DNA of 50,329 bases from Bacteroidales bacterium KHT7 (lineage in GTDB: Bacteria > Bacteroidota > Bacteroidia > Bacteroidales > Bacteroidaceae): positions 73,183 through 123,511 of the forward strand of contig FNBQ01000011.1 in assembly GCA_900102385.1 (NCBI GenBank), read 5' to 3'. The notes under the pieces were generated by a model. It was not told the origin of the DNA, did no database searches, and saw only the letters and a list, made by a program, of their open reading frames with translations. Positions 49,992 to 50,329 of the stretch are shown in pieces; positions within the stretch are counted from its first letter, which is position 1, and each line of letters begins with the position of its first letter. Both the position numbers and the translations under genes were made by a program.

Positions 49992-50020
49992 CAAAGGTAT
50001 AAAAAAATAGTTCTCGGCAA
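49992..50020 (-). promoter_or_regulatory. Promoter of the LTA-synthase-like gene
   Basis: On the minus strand TTG (50020-50018), an 18-base spacer and TACCTTTG (49999-49992). Transcription would start near 49985, about 16 bases before the ATG at 49969, and after the upstream in-frame ATG. Confidence 0.65.
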
Positions 50021-50043
50021 TAAAACGACAAAATAATAAATGA

Positions 50044-50329
50044 TTATCCGCAATTCGCCCTGCCGTTATATAATTTGTGCTCAAACGTAGGCTTATACGA
50101 AACGGCAGCGATAACTAATCGGTCGAACATCCTGTCACCGAAATATTTACGGTTGAATTTGTAGCAGAATTCATTCAAGTATTCTTGAAGAAACTCCTCC
50201 TTGATTCCGTGATACATGTCTGTGAACAACGACTTGGCGTTTGAAATGGCGATATGTACCCACGGAAGAACCTTTGGAGCATTGCACCCGCGGACTGTCT
50301 GCCGTTCCGACTTTGACACAACTTTCTCG
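50044..50329 (-). CDS. IS1595-family (ISXO2-like) transposase, 3' part
   Basis: The frame is open to the right edge of the window, so only the C-terminal 94 residues are seen. The segments CNAPKVLPWVHIAISNAKSLFTDMYHGIKEEFLQEYLNEFCYKFNR and FDRLVIAAVSY match the end of ISXO2-like DDE transposases of the IS1595 family. The apparent GTG start at 50319 is just inside the longer frame. No terminal inverted repeat could be recognised in the 74 bases between its stop codon and the LTA-synthase-like gene. Whether the element is intact cannot be judged here. Confidence 0.8.
   Translation of the reverse strand, partial: EKVVSKSERQTVRGCNAPKVLPWVHIAISNAKSLFTDMYHGIKEEFLQEYLNEFCYKFNRKYFGDRMFDRLVIAAVSYKPTFEHKLYNGRANCG
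50044..50329 (-). mobile_element. Right-edge insertion sequence, partial
   Basis: Inferred from the ISXO2-like transposase fragment only; its outer end and terminal repeats are outside the window or not recognised. Confidence 0.6.

Noticed and set aside
49970-50053. 28-residue N-terminal extension of the LTA-synthase-like protein
   Set aside because: The extension covers the promoter at 49992-50020 and starts next to the transposase stop codon.

Overview
The window looks like chromosomal DNA of a Bacteroidota species, most likely order Bacteroidales. The evidence is SusC/SusD pairs, a PorQ type IX secretion gene, the porQ-cmk-ispH and acpP-fabF-rnc gene orders, an ATP-dependent PEP carboxykinase, and many promoters of the Bacteroides type (TTTG or TTG, about 19-20 bases, then TAnnTTTG) with almost no Shine-Dalgarno sequences. 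The genus cannot be fixed from the sequence alone. I found no tRNA, rRNA or CRISPR array, and no clearly broken gene. The only mobile-element gene is an IS1595-type transposase cut by the right edge.

Layout. 1-547: non-coding, mostly 11-bp tandem repeats. 548-1630: unknown soluble repeat protein, followed by three back-to-back hairpins. 2083-17116: a sulfatase locus, all on the plus strand: periplasmic-binding-like protein, SusC1, SusD1, Ser-type sulfatase 1, SusC2, SusD2, Ser-type sulfatase 2 and anaerobic sulfatase-maturating enzyme (anSME). 17275-18928: unknown small membrane protein, another 11-bp repeat array, and a DUF3737 beta-helix protein. 19272-27773: pckA, a very large alpha-2-macroglobulin-like protein without a visible thioester motif, and a DUF1573 protein. 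27831-31469 (minus): pfkA, ispH, cmk, porQ. 31718-36800 (plus): tonB, a polyprenyl synthase, tatD, exbB, a four-helix membrane protein and two exbD genes. 36860-42492 (minus): gtrA, xerD, a DUF3108 protein, an Ig-like lipoprotein and a GH3-family protein. 42603-43610 (plus): a second, PPi-type or mixed phosphofructokinase. 43616-50329 (minus): rnc, fabF, acpP, a GT9 glycosyltransferase, DUF4254, an LTA-synthase-like protein and the partial transposase.

How it fits together. The sulfatase locus carries its own outer-membrane import (two SusCD pairs), two exported sulfatases that both have Ser in the catalytic motif, and the radical-SAM enzyme that converts that Ser to formylglycine. It has no glycoside hydrolase, lyase or dedicated HTCS/sigma regulator. 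With the binding-protein-like gene at its head, it reads more like sulfate-ester scavenging than a normal polysaccharide locus. Two nearly identical 18-bp palindromes (ATACCATNNATGTGGTAT, 16 of 18 positions shared) lie just upstream of two canonical promoters, one before the first gene and one before sulfatase 2-anSME. They are good candidates for the operator of an unknown regulator. TonB, ExbB and ExbD, encoded further along, would power the SusC transporters.

Most worth a second look: the shared palindrome; the dispersed 11-bp (about one helical turn) repeat arrays; the promoter buried in a perfect 11-bp inverted repeat before sulfatase 2; and the abrupt base-composition change inside the alpha-2-macroglobulin-like gene.
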